Assembly: GCA_020853755.1 (NCBI GenBank)
Contig: JADYYG010000045.1
Location: 24,332-88,331 of the forward strand
DNA: 64,000 bases
Direction of reading: 5' to 3'
Source: Dehalococcoidia bacterium
GTDB taxonomy: Bacteria; Chloroflexota; Dehalococcoidia; Tepidiformales; Tepidiformaceae
In this document: positions 8,674-17,318 of the stretch, piece by piece
Numbering within the stretch: position 1 is the first letter of the stretch
Layout: the number at the start of each line of letters is the position of its first letter
Made by a program: the position numbers and the translations under genes
Notes under the pieces: model-generated
The model's database searches: none
What the model was told of the DNA's origin: nothing
Seen by the model: the letters and a program-made list of their open reading frames with translations, nothing else

Positions 8674-9533
8674 TCCACAGGCTCCTGCGATTCCCGCGAT
8701 CCTTGACCGGCGAGGCGCTCAAGCCGGGACAGAACCACCGCAGCAACGACCACCGCCGCGCCTGCGCCAAGGACGATGAGCCCGTTTCGGATCGGTACGC
8801 TGAGTGCCGCCGTTGCCGTGTCATACAGGTTCTCCTCGAACGGGTCCTCTGCGCCCACTGCGTTCACGGCGAGCCTCGCAAGAAAGAACATGAGGACGAC
8901 CGGGACGGCTCCAGCGCCCATGGCCATGCCGATGGCCCGCATCCGGCCCCAGCCCTGACCGCTAGCCGCAGTCGCAACGCCCGCCAGGACGCAGCCCACG
9001 AGGCTCACCAGCGCGAAGAACGTCGCCCGTGAGTGGTTGCTGCTCGAAACCTGTCCGACGGCAAGTTCAAGTACACCCTGCAGCGAAAACCGCCTGACGG
9101 TTCCATCGCCGGTTCGGTCGAACGCCGAAACCCCGTCGACGTAGAGAAGCGCGGAGGAGCGGTCGAGGATGATCGACCGCAATTCAGCATCCGAGCTCTT
9201 CAGCACTTCGTCCCGCGTCAGGACGATATCCAATGGATAGTCCGGGAAGGTCACAACCTGGTCGAGGCTTTCGAGGGCGGCCTGGCGCAGTTCAGGGCCT
9301 TCGTCAGCCAGCAGCTGGTCGAGATCGGTGAGGTTCACGACCCCGGCTTCGAGGATGTTCCGAGCTGCCCCCTGGCTTGTGACCTGGCGGCAACTCACGG
9401 AGAACACCAGCACAAACACGGAAACCGCCAGGAGTACGACAACGATCGAGCGCCGCCCCTCGCGCGACGATGTTGCGGCCCCGTACACGCGGTCGCGAAC
9501 GTCAACGTCGTAGTCCTCGGGGGCCGGGTACAC
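8667..9533 (-). CDS. Membrane protein of unknown function
   Basis: I do not recognise a family in this 288-residue protein. It has a short acidic cytoplasmic N-terminus, a hydrophobic helix near residues 28-47, an extracytoplasmic domain of about 120 residues rich in Asp/Leu (LTDLDQLLADEGPELR), then three hydrophobic segments near residues 165-190, 200-222 and 250-270 and a charged tail. It overlaps the 3' end of mfd by 7 bases in convergent orientation. The RDD-protein gene lies 12 bases upstream on the same strand, so the two are probably co-transcribed and may work together at the membrane. Confidence 0.7.
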   Translation of the reverse strand: MYPAPEDYDVDVRDRVYGAATSSREGRRSIVVVLLAVSVFVLVFSVSCRQVTSQGAARNILEAGVVNLTDLDQLLADEGPELRQAALESLDQVVTFPDYPLDIVLTRDEVLKSSDAELRSIILDRSSALLYVDGVSAFDRTGDGTVRRFSLQGVLELAVGQVSSSNHSRATFFALVSLVGCVLAGVATAASGQGWGRMRAIGMAMGAGAVPVVLMFFLARLAVNAVGAEDPFEENLYDTATAALSVPIRNGLIVLGAGAAVVVAAVVLSRLERLAGQGSRESQEPVDY

Positions 9534-9545
9534 GCGGAGTCGCGC

Positions 9546-10127
9546 CTAGACCAGCCGCACGACAATCGTGCCGGCGATACGGTCGTGGAGGGTGCGGCGG
9601 TGCTTGTCGAACGCCGCCCAGATGAAGCCGAATGCCGCAACAACGAGGGCTCCACCCACGGCTGCGGCAGCGACCGGGGCGTTGTCGCGGAAGGCGTAGC
9701 CAACGATTGCGCCACCCGCGCAGATGAGGACGTAGACCAGCAGCCCGATGACGCGCGCCATCGCGCCCAGCACGCCGAGCGCGTGGCCATCGGAGCGGAT
9801 GACCATCACCTGCATCACCGAGGCGCCGATGGTCTGTCCCTTCCAGGCGAACCCGATGAAGAAGTAGAGCAGCAGCGCAGGAGGGATGCAGCCCACGCAC
9901 ACCCAGAATGCATTGAGCGCCGTGCTCGACGGTTCGACCCGTTCGAAATCCGACGAAATGAGGACGATGAGTGAGCCAGCGGTCACCAGCAGCGCGGCGA
10001 TGATGAACATCACGAGCACATCGAGCGCCCCTGCCGCCACGCGCGACTCGAACGAAGCGTAATGAAGGCGGAAGGGTGGGCGGCGGCCGCGGTCGACTTC
10101 CTGCATGGTGGTCGCGCTTGCGCTCAT
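9546..10127 (-). CDS. RDD family membrane protein
   Basis: A 193-residue integral membrane protein of the RDD family, some members of which are linked to ion or solute transport. The signature residues are visible: Arg and Asp in the first helix region (FESRVAAGALDVLV) and the closing motif near the C-terminus (KHRRTLHDRIAGT). About four hydrophobic segments are present. The ATG at 10127 has a good ribosome-binding site (GGGAGAG) six bases upstream; a TTG 12 bases earlier is less likely. The partner membrane protein follows 12 bases downstream. No specific substrate can be inferred. Confidence 0.85.
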   Translation of the reverse strand: MSASATTMQEVDRGRRPPFRLHYASFESRVAAGALDVLVMFIIAALLVTAGSLIVLISSDFERVEPSSTALNAFWVCVGCIPPALLLYFFIGFAWKGQTIGASVMQVMVIRSDGHALGVLGAMARVIGLLVYVLICAGGAIVGYAFRDNAPVAAAAVGGALVVAAFGFIWAAFDKHRRTLHDRIAGTIVVRLV

Positions 10128-10216
10128 AGGCTCTCCCAAGTCTACGGCCCGCCGCGTAAGGGAACAGAAGACTCCGGAAGCCGCATCCTTTATCGCCTAC
10201 CCGTTACGCTTGGCCT

Positions 10217-11446
10217 GTGCGCTGGCGCCCCGTTTCCGCAGGCAACCTCGAATACCGGCCGTGGTCGCCATCGCCCTGGCCGCTGATCCTCATCCTCGCG
10301 GCCACGCTGGGCATCGCCCTCGGCCTGCTCCTGAGCGCCCTGTGGCCGCGAGGCGCTGTCGGGTCCGATGGCTACTCCCTCTGGAAGTGGGAAGCCAACA
10401 CGCTCCTCGACAACGTCTTCGCTCGCGTCGGCATTGGTCCTGACCCCAGCCAGTCCGAAGGCGAGGCCGCTGTGCGCCAGTACTTCAAGCTCACCAGCCA
10501 GATCCGCGCAGCAGAGAACACGGAGACCCCCGACCTCGCGCTCGTCGATACCCTCACGAACGAGCGCGGCAACTACGAGAACGACGTCGAGCGGCTCATC
10601 GAGGGGTACATCACGGAGGCCGTCGATGGCGCCGGGCTGCAACGGCCACTCCCGCTGTTCAATGCGAAGCGGATCACCTGGCCCCCGGTCGACTTCGAAC
10701 TCACGAACCCACCGCAACTCCTCGTCCGTTCGCCGCGCGACAAGATCGAACGCTCCGGGGATACGCTCCTCAAGAACGACCTGAGTCTGCGCGACATCGA
10801 GCGCCTGGAAGCAAAGACGACAAACGATGACACCGTGACCGTGGTGGTCTCGATCGGCGGGCTGGCGGCCTACCCCGCCATCGTTCGCGATGACCGTTCC
10901 TATGACTCGCTGCTCGACACCGCCTCCCACGAATGGGTGCACCACTACCTCGCGTTCTTTCCGCTCGGTGAGCAATGGGGCAAAGGCGGTGACGCCGAAA
11001 CGCTGAACGAGACAACCGCGAACATTGCAGGCCGGGAGATCGCGAACCTGATCCGCGCGAAACACCCCCTCACGCTCCCTCCGGGCGAAGACGGGAGTCT
11101 CCAGGGCCGCCAGCCGCCAACGGTCGACTTCAGCACGGAGATGCACGACCTCCGTGTCCAGGTCGACGTGCTGCTCGCCAACGGCAAGGTGAGCGAAGCC
11201 GAACAACTGATGGACCAGAAGCGCGAGTACCTCAACCAGCACGGCATCGCTATCCGCAAGATCAACCAGGCATACTTCGCCTTTTACGGCACCTACGCCG
11301 ACTCGCCCCAGTCGACGAACCCCATCGGACCCAAGATCGAGCAGGTCTGGCAGAAGACACAGGATGTCGGCGTCTTCCTGAAGCTCATGCGCGAGGTGCG
11401 CACGTCCGCGGACCTCGACCGCACCCTCGCTGCCCTCGGCCAGTAA
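10217..11446 (+). CDS. Membrane-anchored putative zinc metallopeptidase (HExxH)
   Basis: A 409-residue protein with a single N-terminal membrane helix (residues 22-43) and a large exported domain. Near residue 238 it has HEWVHHYL, a zinc-binding HExxH motif, and about 30 residues later NETTANIAGREIAN, whose Glu could be the third zinc ligand as in gluzincins. The N-terminal half of the exported domain looks helical and carries no motif I know. The start is GTG at 10217; a short non-coding gap separates it from the divergent RDD gene. It is followed by an acyl-CoA dehydrogenase 56 bases downstream. Peptidase activity is an inference from the motif; I cannot assign a named family. Confidence 0.75.
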   Translation: MRWRPVSAGNLEYRPWSPSPWPLILILAATLGIALGLLLSALWPRGAVGSDGYSLWKWEANTLLDNVFARVGIGPDPSQSEGEAAVRQYFKLTSQIRAAENTETPDLALVDTLTNERGNYENDVERLIEGYITEAVDGAGLQRPLPLFNAKRITWPPVDFELTNPPQLLVRSPRDKIERSGDTLLKNDLSLRDIERLEAKTTNDDTVTVVVSIGGLAAYPAIVRDDRSYDSLLDTASHEWVHHYLAFFPLGEQWGKGGDAETLNETTANIAGREIANLIRAKHPLTLPPGEDGSLQGRQPPTVDFSTEMHDLRVQVDVLLANGKVSEAEQLMDQKREYLNQHGIAIRKINQAYFAFYGTYADSPQSTNPIGPKIEQVWQKTQDVGVFLKLMREVRTSADLDRTLAALGQ

Positions 11447-11502
11447 TCGACAACCGGCACGACACGTTCGACAATGCCCTCACAACACATTCGAGGAACC
11501 TG

Positions 11503-12678
11503 ATGGACTATCGCGATACGCCCGAAGAGGCCGCATTCCGCAAGGAAGTGCACGACTTCATCGACAAGGAAGCGCCCAAGAACATGGCCCGCGGCGAAGG
11601 CTTCGGCGGTAGCGGCGACGCCTGGAAGACATGGGTCAAGAAGCTCTCGGAGCGCGGTTGGGTCGCTCCGGCCTGGCCGAAGGAGTACGGCGGCGCCGGC
11701 ATGAGCGTGATGGAGCAGTTCATCTTCAACTGGGAGATGGCCGAGGCTCGCGCTCCCCGCCCGGGCGGCATTGCCACCGGGTTCGCGGGCCCCACCCTCA
11801 TCGTCCACGGCACCGAAGAGCAAAAGAAAAAGCACCTGCCGGAGATCGTTGAAGGCGACGTGGTCTGGTGCCAGGGCTACAGCGAACCGGGCTCCGGCAG
11901 TGACCTCGCCAGCCTCCAGACGCGCGCCATCCGCGACGGCGACGACTACGTGGTGAATGGCCAGAAGATCTGGACCTCTGGCGGCCATGTGGCCAAGTGG
12001 ATGATCCTCCTCGCTCGAACCGACCCTGAGGCGCCGAAGCACCGCGGAATTACCTACTTCATCGCCGACATGAAGGCCCCCGGTGTCACGGTCCGGCCCC
12101 TCATCAACCTCCCGGGCACGCACGAATTCAACGAAGTGTTCTTCGAAGACGTCCGCATCCCGAAGGAGAACATCATCGGCGAGGAGAACCGGGGCTGGTA
12201 CCTGGCCCAGACCACACTCAGCTTCGAACGCTCGAACATCGGTGGCGCAGTCGGCGCTCGGCAGGGCGTCGAGGATCTCGTGAAGCTCGCCCGCACCGAT
12301 GCAGCCAGCCAGCTCAAGGCCAACGCAGCAATCCGCCACGAACTTGTCGACCGCATGGTCGAAGCCGGCGTGGCAACCCAGATGAGCCTCAAGATCATCT
12401 CGATCCAGGCGAAGGAAGGCGTCGCCCCGGGCCACGAGGCCAGCGTCGCCAAGCTCTACGGCACCGAGCTGAACCAGCGCATCGCCCGCACCGCCCTCAA
12501 GGTGTTCGGCCTCTACGGTCAGCTCGACTCGAAGACCGATGGCGTCGCGAACGCAGCCCTCTACGGCCGGTACAAGTACCAGTACCTCCGCTCAATCGCC
12601 AATACCATCGAAGGCGGCACGAGCGAAATCCAGCGGAACATCACGGCCACCCGCGGACTCGGCCTGCCCCGCGCGTAG
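11503..12678 (+). CDS. Acyl-CoA dehydrogenase
   Basis: A 391-residue FAD-dependent acyl-CoA dehydrogenase oxidising acyl-CoA to 2-enoyl-CoA. It shows the N-terminal helical domain (YRDTPEEAAFRKEV), the flavin/substrate motif WCQGYSEPGSGSDLASL near residue 125, NGQKIWTSGGH near 150, and the C-terminal signature GGTSEIQRNI followed by ATRGLGLPR. The type resembles the FadE-like enzymes of actinobacteria and Chloroflexota that use bulky or steroid-like acyl groups, but the substrate cannot be read from sequence. Three close paralogues are at 27122, 60817 and 63324. A strong hairpin terminator follows. Confidence 0.95.
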   Translation: MDYRDTPEEAAFRKEVHDFIDKEAPKNMARGEGFGGSGDAWKTWVKKLSERGWVAPAWPKEYGGAGMSVMEQFIFNWEMAEARAPRPGGIATGFAGPTLIVHGTEEQKKKHLPEIVEGDVVWCQGYSEPGSGSDLASLQTRAIRDGDDYVVNGQKIWTSGGHVAKWMILLARTDPEAPKHRGITYFIADMKAPGVTVRPLINLPGTHEFNEVFFEDVRIPKENIIGEENRGWYLAQTTLSFERSNIGGAVGARQGVEDLVKLARTDAASQLKANAAIRHELVDRMVEAGVATQMSLKIISIQAKEGVAPGHEASVAKLYGTELNQRIARTALKVFGLYGQLDSKTDGVANAALYGRYKYQYLRSIANTIEGGTSEIQRNITATRGLGLPRA

Positions 12679-12701
12679 CCAGGGTCGCGTCGCAATCTCG
12701 T

Positions 12702-12731
12702 CGAAAGGCCCTCCGGCGTGAGGGCCTTTCG
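12702..12731 (+). terminator. Intrinsic terminator-like hairpin
   Basis: A perfect 11-base-pair stem (CGAAAGGCCCT with its complement) closes an 8-base loop 23 bases after the stop of the acyl-CoA dehydrogenase. It is followed by a short T-containing stretch (GCTTTGG). It should end transcription before the DinB-like gene. Confidence 0.75.
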
Positions 12732-12783
12732 CTTTGGCGTTACCGATGAGCAACACCGCCGTTGACCGCAGCAGGAGGAGACC

Positions 12784-13308
12784 ATGACCGGTGAGCCAGG
12801 GACGAAACCAGAACTGCTGGCCCTCATCAACGAGCGCTGGGGTGTGCTGCGTGACCTCCTGGGGCAGTTGGATGCGGCGCAGTTGCAGCAGCCGCTCGGG
12901 GACGGCTGGACTCCGAAGCAGCACGTCGCGCACCTCGCTGCGTGGGAGCAGTCTCTCCTCGGCCTGCTCCGGAAAGAACGCCGGCCCGCAACCATGGGGC
13001 TACCAGCGCAACTCTGGGAGTCTCACGACACCGATGCTATCAACGCCTTCATCGCCGAACGGGATGGTTCGATACCTGTCGCCGAGGTCGCCCGGAAGAG
13101 CGAACAAACCCACGCAGCCCTGCTCGACCTCCTCGATTCGCTGACGATCGACGAACTCAATCTCCCCTACTCCGCCTACCAGCCGTTCGACCCAACACCG
13201 AACGCGAACCCGGTCATCGGCTGGGTTCACGGCAACACCTGGGACCACTACAACGAGCATATCGGCTGGCTGGAGCAGGGACTCGCCGGGCAACCGGGCA
13301 AGGACTAA
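12784..13308 (+). CDS. DinB/ClbS-like four-helix bundle protein
   Basis: A 174-residue protein of the DinB/YfiT superfamily, small helical bundles that often bind a metal through three histidines and act in thiol-dependent or detoxification chemistry. The pattern GWTPKQHVAHLAAWE near residue 40 and the late HGNTWDHYNEHIGWLE near residue 150 supply the candidate ligands. The N-terminus (TKPELLALINERW) resembles the ClbS/DfsB subgroup. The ATG has a strong AGGAGGAG ribosome-binding site. The 3' end overlaps the convergent gene by 4 bases. The precise reaction is unknown. Confidence 0.8.
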   Translation: MTGEPGTKPELLALINERWGVLRDLLGQLDAAQLQQPLGDGWTPKQHVAHLAAWEQSLLGLLRKERRPATMGLPAQLWESHDTDAINAFIAERDGSIPVAEVARKSEQTHAALLDLLDSLTIDELNLPYSAYQPFDPTPNANPVIGWVHGNTWDHYNEHIGWLEQGLAGQPGKD

Positions 13309-13859
13309 CCCCGCGCGATGGGCAGCGGCGCGTTGTGGCCGCTCGATGCCGGCACCGGCTCGCTCCCGTCCAGGTTCTTCACGAGGAACCCGCAGTCGCA
13401 GGGGTGCTGGTCGAGGTTGTAGTGGAACTTGTACACCTCGACGAGCCCGGAATGGGCCCGGAGTTCTGCCGCTCCAAGTGCGTCTCGCACCGCCGCAGAA
13501 ACATCCTCGATTTCGTCCACGTTGTCGGCATAGGCGTAGAAGTAGCTCCCGCCAGGAAAGAACGTCGTCCGCGCAGGTTCCGGTGGCCGGTAGTCGCTGC
13601 GAATCGGGACACAGGCGCGATAGGGGATGCGGCCGTCCTCGGCGGGGGGCATGGCCCAACCGATTGCTGCGATATCGATTCGTCCGAGAGCCGGACGCAC
13701 GGTCACACGCCACTCATTGAAGGCATCGAAGAGCCGCCCCATCCCGGCGAAGTCGGCAACGACGCCGCTGTCCTCGGACGGCGCAGCCTCCAACAGCTCT
13801 TCGAAGTAGGCGAGCCGCATCTCCGGCAGCCGTGCCAGCCAGAGCCGCCGCTCGCTCAC
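13305..13859 (-). CDS. Conserved hypothetical protein
   Basis: A 184-residue protein I cannot place securely. It has no signal peptide or membrane helix. The middle part (VPIRSDYRPPEPARTTFFPGG) and its predicted alternating strands are loosely reminiscent of GyrI-like ligand-binding domains, but this is weak. The C-terminal part contains HYNLDQHPCDCGFLV, a Cys/His cluster that could bind a metal. The GTG start at 13859 overlaps the stop of the CaiB gene (GTGA), so it is translated from the same message and may act in the same pathway. Confidence 0.6.
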   Translation of the reverse strand: MSERRLWLARLPEMRLAYFEELLEAAPSEDSGVVADFAGMGRLFDAFNEWRVTVRPALGRIDIAAIGWAMPPAEDGRIPYRACVPIRSDYRPPEPARTTFFPGGSYFYAYADNVDEIEDVSAAVRDALGAAELRAHSGLVEVYKFHYNLDQHPCDCGFLVKNLDGSEPVPASSGHNAPLPIARG

Positions 13860-15058
13860 GGGATCGCCCCGAGTTCCTTGAGCGAAGCGATCCGGTCCCA
13901 GTCATACCCCAACTCTTCAAGGAGCACCGTCTCCGTGTCCTGGCCGAGTTCCGGCGCCCAGGCGCCCGGCCGCGCCGGTGTCCCGAAGAAGTCCGCCGGC
14001 GTGTTCACCTGGCGGAGCGGCCCCGAAGGCGACTCCACGGTCACGAACGCGCCAGCTTCGGCAGCCAGCGGGTCCGCAACGACTTCGGCCACATTCTGAA
14101 CCGGCGCCCACCAGACGTCGTGCTCATCGAAAATCGGCCCCCATTCGGCGAGGGTCCCGGTCTTGAGGATGGCGTCGATGAGCGCAGTCAGCTCCTCGGC
14201 GTGGTCCCGCCGTCCCGGGATGCTCTGGAAGCGCTCGTCCGCTGCGAGTTCCGGCGGGTTGCCGAGAGATCGCAGGAAATCCGGCCAGTGCCGGTCTCCC
14301 TGCAGCATGAGCAGCCAGAACCAGCGGCCCTCGCTGTCGCTGAACGGGTTGATGAGCGGGTTTGGTGCATGGCGGCGGTCGTTCGGCGGGACGAATGGAA
14401 GTCCGGTCCGCAGCTGCGTATTGGTGTCCCAGCCCATCATGTAGATACCCACGCGCATCAGCGAGACCGCGACACGCTGTCCACGGCCGGTCTTCTCGCG
14501 GCTGTAAAGCGCGGCGGCGATGGCCCCGGCCGCGTTCGTCCCGGTCATGTGGTCACCCATGCCGCCCCGCTGCAACGGAGGCTCCTGGCCGGCAGCCGTC
14601 AGGCCCGCGACAACGCCAGCCCGCGACCAGAATGCACCGACATCGTACGAAGCGCGGTTCGCAGCCGACGTCAGCGGCCCATAGGCGCCCACGTTGCAGT
14701 AGATCAGACCCGGGTTTGTCGCCGAAAGCTTTTCGTAGCCCAGTCCCATCCGGTCGAGCGCCCGTGGCCGCATGTTCGAAACGAACACGTCGGCGCGGTC
14801 AATCAGGTCCCCGGCGATGTACCGCGCATCCTCAACGTCGAGGTTGAGAGCGACGCTCCGCTTGCCCCGGTTATCCAGTTCGAACGGCGGGTTCATCACC
14901 GCTCCGAAGGCCGCGCCAAGCCCACGAAAAGGGTCGCCCTCAGGCGGCTCGATCTTGATGACGTCCGCGCCCCAGTCCGCGAGTACCGCAGCACATGACG
15001 GACCGGCCACCCAGACGCCGACCTCCACCACCCTGATGCCATCCAGCGGACCTGCCAT
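13856..15058 (-). CDS. CaiB/BaiF family CoA transferase
   Basis: A 400-residue class III CoA transferase that moves CoA between carboxylic acids. The N-terminus GPLDGIRVVEVGVWVAGPS is characteristic, and the catalytic Asp region fits MTGTNAAGAIAAAL near residue 180. The ATG at 15058 has an AGGAGAG ribosome-binding site; an earlier in-frame ATG at 15166 would overlap the upstream carboxylase gene. It is downstream of the MCC-type carboxylase (64-base gap) and overlaps the next gene, suggesting an acyl-CoA catabolic operon. Substrate is unknown. A second, diverged CaiB protein is encoded at 18486. Confidence 0.92.
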   Translation of the reverse strand: MAGPLDGIRVVEVGVWVAGPSCAAVLADWGADVIKIEPPEGDPFRGLGAAFGAVMNPPFELDNRGKRSVALNLDVEDARYIAGDLIDRADVFVSNMRPRALDRMGLGYEKLSATNPGLIYCNVGAYGPLTSAANRASYDVGAFWSRAGVVAGLTAAGQEPPLQRGGMGDHMTGTNAAGAIAAALYSREKTGRGQRVAVSLMRVGIYMMGWDTNTQLRTGLPFVPPNDRRHAPNPLINPFSDSEGRWFWLLMLQGDRHWPDFLRSLGNPPELAADERFQSIPGRRDHAEELTALIDAILKTGTLAEWGPIFDEHDVWWAPVQNVAEVVADPLAAEAGAFVTVESPSGPLRQVNTPADFFGTPARPGAWAPELGQDTETVLLEELGYDWDRIASLKELGAIP

Positions 15059-15122
15059 ACGTTTTCTCTCCTGAACAAGGATTCTCGCCGCGGACTGGCG
15101 GCGGCAGCACACCGGCGCGAGA

Positions 15123-16733
15123 TTACATCCGGAAGACGCCCCACTGCGTGTCTTCGAACGGCGCATTGAGCGAGGCAGCGATGCCCAGAGCGAGCACCCG
15201 CCGGGTGTCCAGCGGGTCGATCACGCCGTCATCCCAGAGGCGCGCCGTGCTGAAATAGGGCGATCCCTCTTCCTCGTACCGCTCAATCGTGGGCGCCTTG
15301 AACCGCGCCTGTTCTTCGTCCGAAAGCTCCTCGCCACGGTCGAGCCGCACCTGGAGCAGCACCGAAGCCGCCTGTTCGCCGCCCATCACGCTGATGCGGG
15401 CGTTTGGCCACATCCACAGCTGCCGAGGTCCGTACGCTCGGCCGCACATCGCGTAGTTCCCCGCGCCGAAGCTGCCACCAATGACGACGGTGAACTTCGG
15501 GACGTTCGCGCAGGCCACGGCCGTCACCATCTTGGCGCCATCTTTGGCGATGCCTGCATTCTCGTACTGCTTGCCGACCATGAAGCCGGTTATGTTCTGA
15601 AGGAAGACGAGTGGCGTCTTCCGCTGGGCGCAGAGTTCAACGAAGTGCGCGCCTTTCAGCGCGCTCTCACCGAACAGGATGCCGTTGTTCGCCACAATCC
15701 CGACCGGGTACCCCTCGATCCGGGCGAAGCCACAGACGAGCGTGGTCCCGTAGCGCGACTTGAATTCGTGGAACCGCGAGCCATCGACAAGCCGCGCGAT
15801 GACTTCGCGCACCTCGAACGACTGCCGCAGGTCTGCAGGGATGAGGCCGTACAGCTCGCCGGGGTCGTGATACGGCGGCTCTGGTTCGGCCCGCTCCCAC
15901 GGCGCCGTCTTCCGTGACGGGATGCTCTCGATGATGCTCCGGACGATGCGGATTGCTTCGCCGTCATCTTCCGCGAAGTGGTCGGCCACGCCACTGATGC
16001 GGGTGTGGACATCTGCGCCGCCGAGTTCTTCGGCGGTCGTCACCTCGCCGGTCGCCGCCTTCACAAGCGGCGGACCGCCGAGGAAGATCGTCCCGGTGCC
16101 TCGCACAATGACGGTCTCGTCACTCATCGCGGGGACGTACGCCCCTCCAGCTGTACACGAACCCATGACCGCGGCGACCTGGTAGATGCCCTTCGCACTG
16201 AGCCTGGCCTGGTTGTAGAAGATGCGCCCGAAGTGCGTCTTGTCGGGGAACACGTCGTGCTGGAGTGGGAGGAACGCTCCGCCGGAGTCCACAAGGTAGA
16301 CGCACGGCAGGTGGTTCTCCTCCGCGATCTCCTGCGCGCGCAGGTGCTTCTTCACGGTCAGCGGGTAGTAGGTGCCGCCCTTCACGGTCGCGTCGTTCGC
16401 GATTACCACGCACTCGCGCCCGTGGATCGTTCCTATCCCGGTGACGATCCCGGCTGACGGCACGGCGTCTTCGTACACGCCATCGGCCGCCAGGGGGCTG
16501 AACTCGAGGAACGAGGTGAGCGGATCAATCAGCCGCTGGACACGCTCCCGCGCGAGCAACTTCCCCCGGTCGTGGTGGCGGCGGATGTACTCTTCGCCCC
16601 CGGCGAGGGCGACACTGTCGAGGCGTGCTCGAAGATCCGCCACGAGTTCAAGGTTCCGCCGGCGGTTCGTCTTGTACTGGGGGTCGCGGAGGTCGACGCG
16701 GGTCGGCAGTTCGGGAACGTCGTGCCAGCTCAT
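15123..16733 (-). CDS. Acyl-CoA carboxylase carboxyltransferase subunit, methylcrotonyl-CoA carboxylase beta type
   Basis: A 536-residue biotin-dependent carboxyltransferase subunit. The sequence follows MCC beta (LiuB/MccB) closely: [16 protein letters not shown] start ([12 protein letters not shown] near residue 53), [32 protein letters not shown], and [13 protein letters not shown] near residue 375, with [16 protein letters not shown]. The length matches the family. It would carboxylate 3-methylcrotonyl-CoA in leucine catabolism, or geranyl-CoA or another branched enoyl-CoA. No biotin carboxylase (alpha) subunit is next to it in this window. The subfamily call is strong; the exact acyl-CoA is not certain. 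Confidence 0.9.
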   Translation of the reverse strand: MSWHDVPELPTRVDLRDPQYKTNRRRNLELVADLRARLDSVALAGGEEYIRRHHDRGKLLARERVQRLIDPLTSFLEFSPLAADGVYEDAVPSAGIVTGIGTIHGRECVVIANDATVKGGTYYPLTVKKHLRAQEIAEENHLPCVYLVDSGGAFLPLQHDVFPDKTHFGRIFYNQARLSAKGIYQVAAVMGSCTAGGAYVPAMSDETVIVRGTGTIFLGGPPLVKAATGEVTTAEELGGADVHTRISGVADHFAEDDGEAIRIVRSIIESIPSRKTAPWERAEPEPPYHDPGELYGLIPADLRQSFEVREVIARLVDGSRFHEFKSRYGTTLVCGFARIEGYPVGIVANNGILFGESALKGAHFVELCAQRKTPLVFLQNITGFMVGKQYENAGIAKDGAKMVTAVACANVPKFTVVIGGSFGAGNYAMCGRAYGPRQLWMWPNARISVMGGEQAASVLLQVRLDRGEELSDEEQARFKAPTIERYEEEGSPYFSTARLWDDGVIDPLDTRRVLALGIAASLNAPFEDTQWGVFRM

Positions 16734-16788
16734 ACTCCGCGAAGCTTACGCACCGGCTTCGCCCGCTGCACGGCTGGCCTCATTCCTG

Positions 16789-16794
16789 TACTGT
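16789..16794 (+). promoter_or_regulatory. Candidate -10 element for leaderless nifU-like gene
   Basis: TACTGT lies 8 bases before the ATG at 16803 and there is no Shine-Dalgarno sequence in between. This placement would put the transcription start at or next to the A of the start codon. No convincing -35 box is visible. Confidence 0.35.
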
Positions 16795-16802
16795 CGATCC
16801 CG

Positions 16803-17180
16803 ATGGCTGCTTATTCGGACCTCGTGGTCGAGCACTTCCAGAACCCGCGCAACTCCGGCGAAATGGATTCTCCCGATGGCGAAGCGACCCGCGCGAACCC
16901 CGTCTGCGGCGATCGGATGCGTGTGATGATTCGCGTGCAGGACGGCGCGATCACCGAGGTTCGCTGGCAGACTCGCGGCTGTCCTCCAGCCATCGCCACA
17001 AGCTCGGTCGCGAGCGAAATGGTGCGCGGCTGGCCGCTCGAAAAGGTCGAAGCCCTCACCCGCGAAGAGGTCGCCGCAGCGGTCGGAGGCCTGCCGAAGG
17101 ACAAGATCCACTGCAGCGTGCTCGCCGCCGATGCCCTTCGCGCCGCCATCAAGGATTACCGCTCCCGCAGCCAGGGATAG
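16803..17180 (+). CDS. Iron-sulfur cluster scaffold protein, IscU/NifU N-terminal family
   Basis: A 125-residue scaffold on which Fe-S clusters are assembled. It has the typical start YSDLVVEHFQNPRNSGEM, then NPVCGDRM (first Cys with the following Asp), RGCPPAIATSSVAS (second Cys) and HCSVLA (third Cys), the three cluster ligands. The family's usual GCAxSxAS motif is altered to GCPPAIATSS. No cysteine desulfurase or other isc/suf gene is adjacent. It is divergent from the carboxylase gene. The start ATG at 16803 is favoured over upstream alternatives because the homologous region begins there. Confidence 0.88.
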   Translation: MAAYSDLVVEHFQNPRNSGEMDSPDGEATRANPVCGDRMRVMIRVQDGAITEVRWQTRGCPPAIATSSVASEMVRGWPLEKVEALTREEVAAAVGGLPKDKIHCSVLAADALRAAIKDYRSRSQG

Positions 17181-17318
17181 CACGCCGGTCTCTCAGGGGT
17201 TCTCAGGAGCGGGCAGTTCCCCGGCCCCTGCATTGCCCCAAACCGGTCACCCGGCGTCAACCCGCTGTTCCGCATCGAGGGTCGAACTCTCATACAGGTT
17301 CCTGCACCGGCAGGTCCT

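Noticed and set aside
17181..17318. Possible riboswitch upstream of the CAP-domain gene
   Set aside because: The gap is 138 bases with only short repeats (TCTCAGG twice); I could not fit it to a known aptamer.
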